DNA of 5,949 nt from Sulfurovum sp. (GTDB taxonomy: Bacteria > Campylobacterota > Campylobacteria > Campylobacterales > Sulfurovaceae): contig DAOUPF010000097.1 in the NCBI GenBank assembly GCA_030626265.1, forward strand, positions 1 to 5,949. Reading direction: 5' to 3'. Under the pieces are notes generated by a model, which saw only the letters and a program-made list of their open reading frames with translations, was not told the origin of the DNA and made no database searches. The position numbers and the translations under genes were made by a program. This document shows, piece by piece, positions 4,504 to 5,949 of the stretch (positions are counted from its first letter, which is position 1; the number at the start of each line of letters is the position of its first letter).

Positions 4504-5208
4504 TTATACCTTTGACTTATCAAATATATATCCAATACCACGCATATTAATAATAGCATTAGGGAAATATTTTTTGAGTTGTGATATATATACTCTCAGT
4601 GAGCCATCACTAGGGCTTTTACCTGCTGACCAAAGTCTATTTTTTATCATATCTGTACTAACTAGATTGCCATTTGCTCCAGATAACAGTACTAGAAGTT
4701 CCACTGCTTTATGACTAATATTCAACTGTTTACTAGTAGAATCATACAATACTTTAGTCAATATATTCAGCTGATATGAACCGATATAAAGCAACTCTTC
4801 TCTCACTTGACGACGAACTACAGCTTTGATACGAATAGATAACTCATCCAAATCCACTGGTTTACGTATATAATCATCTGCACCTGCGGTGAAACCTTCT
4901 ATTAATGATGCTTTATCTTCTCTGGATGTCAAAAATATAGTAGATGTCACATCTCCACTATCTCGCAATTTTTCCAATAAATCAAACCCACTCTCATATG
5001 GCAAATTGACATCAAATAGATATAAATCAAAAGTATGTTTATATGTCAACTCCAAAGCAGTATATGGGTCAAGTGTACAAAAAACTTTAAATCCATCCTC
5101 TTCTAAAAAATCTTGCAGCGTTTCATTAAAAAGCTTATCATCTTCAAGTAATAAAATTTTAACAGCACACTCTTTAGGGTCAGGTGAAGAAAACAAACTT
5201 TTATTCAT
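4504..5208 (-). CDS. OmpR/PhoB-family response regulator
   Basis: A 234-residue two-domain regulator. The receiver domain (about 17-132) has the acidic pocket Glu22-Asp23-Asp24, phospho-acceptor Asp66 in LFDVNLP, Thr94 in IFLTSRE and Lys116 in IRKPVD, so phosphorylation chemistry should be complete. A winged-helix DNA-binding domain follows (about 138-231), with SLRVYISQLKKYF as recognition-helix region and the typical MRGIGYIF end. The ATG at 5208 follows AAGGGA and gives about 16 residues before the usual KILLLEDD start; no better start is seen inside. The start lies 8 bases within the end of the transposase-like gene, and the histidine kinase frame begins at its stop codon. The three are thus likely one coupled operon. 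The controlled genes and signal cannot be read from the window. Confidence 0.92.
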   Translation of the reverse strand: MNKSLFSSPDPKECAVKILLLEDDKLFNETLQDFLEEDGFKVFCTLDPYTALELTYKHTFDLYLFDVNLPYESGFDLLEKLRDSGDVTSTIFLTSREDKASLIEGFTAGADDYIRKPVDLDELSIRIKAVVRRQVREELLYIGSYQLNILTKVLYDSTSKQLNISHKAVELLVLLSGANGNLVSTDMIKNRLWSAGKSPSDGSLRVYISQLKKYFPNAIINMRGIGYIFDKSKV

Positions 5209-5949
5209 GCTTATCCCTTACTTTAGATATAGCAGAAGCAGTAATGCCTAGATACCTTCCTATATCAGCTAGTGTATATCCATCATCTATTGCTTCTAAT
5301 ATAGCTATATTCCTCTCCTCTTTATTTGAATAGTTTCCAAAGTGGGCATCTAGTGTTTTTTCTTTCTCTTGCCTAAACTCATGCTCTGTATGTACTATCT
5401 TCTTTTTCTGCTCACTCTCTAGCTCTTTTTGCTCTGTTTTACTGAGTGGCTTTTCTAGTAGCTCTTGTATACCTTCGTAGTGATACTCTTTTATTAGTTT
5501 TGAGTGTTTAGCACATGGGATAATCTCTTGGTATCTGTTTAGTAGGGTTGATAGTAGTGTATATGGATACTCTCCTATAGTTTTACTCATTTTTGCTTTT
5601 ATGGGGTTATGTTCTATATATCTAAAGGTGGTATAGAGGTATTCTTCATTTATGATATACCATGATCTGTATCTTCCTTGCCAGAGGTGTCCTGAGCGTT
5701 TATACTTTTTATTGAAGTATATAGCGTAGTTTGAGTTTATCTGTCTCATAAACAGGGATAGGTTTTCACTAGTAGTCTCTATGAGTATATGGTAGTGGTT
5801 ATCCATGAGGCAGTAGTCATGTATATTTACCTTGTATACTCTACATGCTTTACATAGTATCTCAAGGAACTTATCTTTATCTTCACTATTTTTATATATT
5901 TTACTTCTATTTACTCCACGGTTTACTATATGATGAAATCCTGCTAGAT
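5201..5949 (-). CDS. RayT-like (REP-associated, Y1/HUH) transposase with C-terminal HTH, 5' end cut by window
   Basis: The reading frame is open to the right edge, so the Met at 5806 is internal. The visible 248 residues begin LAGFHHIVNRGVNRSKIY, the usual start of RayT-type Y1 transposases, so only a few residues are missing. CLMDNHYHILIET holds the metal-binding HUH motif (His51-Tyr52-His53 of the visible part). YFNKKYKRSGHLWQGRYRS and FRYIEHNPIKA are the family's conserved downstream blocks. I cannot assign the catalytic tyrosine with certainty; Tyr103 and Tyr105 (EEYLYTT) are candidates. A charged linker (about 165-200) leads to a C-terminal helix-turn-helix, GYTLADIGRYLGITASAISKV. In the family such enzymes nick single-stranded DNA at REP palindromes and are often single-copy and domesticated. 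No IS ends, target duplications or REP elements are seen here. Its end overlaps the response regulator start by 8 bases, unlike a recent insertion. Confidence 0.87.
   Translation of the reverse strand, partial: LAGFHHIVNRGVNRSKIYKNSEDKDKFLEILCKACRVYKVNIHDYCLMDNHYHILIETTSENLSLFMRQINSNYAIYFNKKYKRSGHLWQGRYRSWYIINEEYLYTTFRYIEHNPIKAKMSKTIGEYPYTLLSTLLNRYQEIIPCAKHSKLIKEYHYEGIQELLEKPLSKTEQKELESEQKKKIVHTEHEFRQEKEKTLDAHFGNYSNKEERNIAILEAIDDGYTLADIGRYLGITASAISKVRDKHE

Noticed and set aside
5201..5806. Transposase-like gene starting at Met 5806
   Set aside because: The frame is open to the window edge and the upstream residues match the conserved RayT N-terminus; this Met is within the HUH motif strand.
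5201..5949. Complete insertion sequence around the transposase gene
   Set aside because: No terminal structure, subterminal palindrome or target duplication is seen on the side inside the window, and the gene overlaps the next gene.
1..5949. CRISPR array, tRNA or rRNA
   Set aside because: No regularly spaced repeats, cloverleaf or rRNA-like sequence found on either strand.

Overview
The window is AT-rich, gene-dense DNA whose gene content points to a Campylobacterota (epsilonproteobacterial) bacterium, most likely a denitrifying sulfur oxidiser of the Sulfurimonas/Sulfurovum type. The evidence is a Sec-exported clade II-type NosZ start, a Crp/Fnr regulator without an N-terminal iron-sulfur cysteine cluster, PilJ/NarX-like sensor modules and a RayT-like Y1 transposase gene. 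The placement rests on recognised protein features, not on a database search.

Left part (1-1950, minus strand). A nosZ 5' fragment (nitrous oxide reductase) runs off the left edge. Upstream of it, a Crp/Fnr-family regulator (TTG start) overlaps a two-TM sensor-like protein that has no output domain. Two FNR-like boxes of the form TTGAC-N4-RTCAT are visible, one before nosZ and one before the regulator gene. Each is centred exactly 32 bp from a good -10 hexamer, the geometry of a class II (-41.5) activator site. This suggests a local circuit: the regulator activates nosZ and perhaps itself.

Middle (1950-3640). A small NifU C-terminal-domain protein (minus strand, CxxC motif) has an intrinsic terminator downstream. 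Divergent from it, a near-consensus sigma-70 promoter (TTGACA-N17-TATACT) drives a leader holding a divergent GEMM-I cyclic-di-GMP riboswitch. The riboswitch controls an exported all-helical protein with two PilJ-like repeats. An apparent ATG inside the aptamer is not the gene start; the true start is at 2830.

Right part (3665-5949, minus strand). A RayT-like HUH (Y1) transposase gene, open at the right edge, overlaps by 8 nt an OmpR-family response regulator. A membrane histidine kinase follows directly, so the three look like one translationally coupled operon. The kinase reading frame has no canonical start codon in the place where its first membrane helix must begin.

The observations most worth a second look are the variant riboswitch (G21-C46 swapped to C-G, GCGA tetraloop, very short P2), the paired class II boxes, the noncanonical start of the kinase, and the fusion of a transposase gene into a two-component operon.
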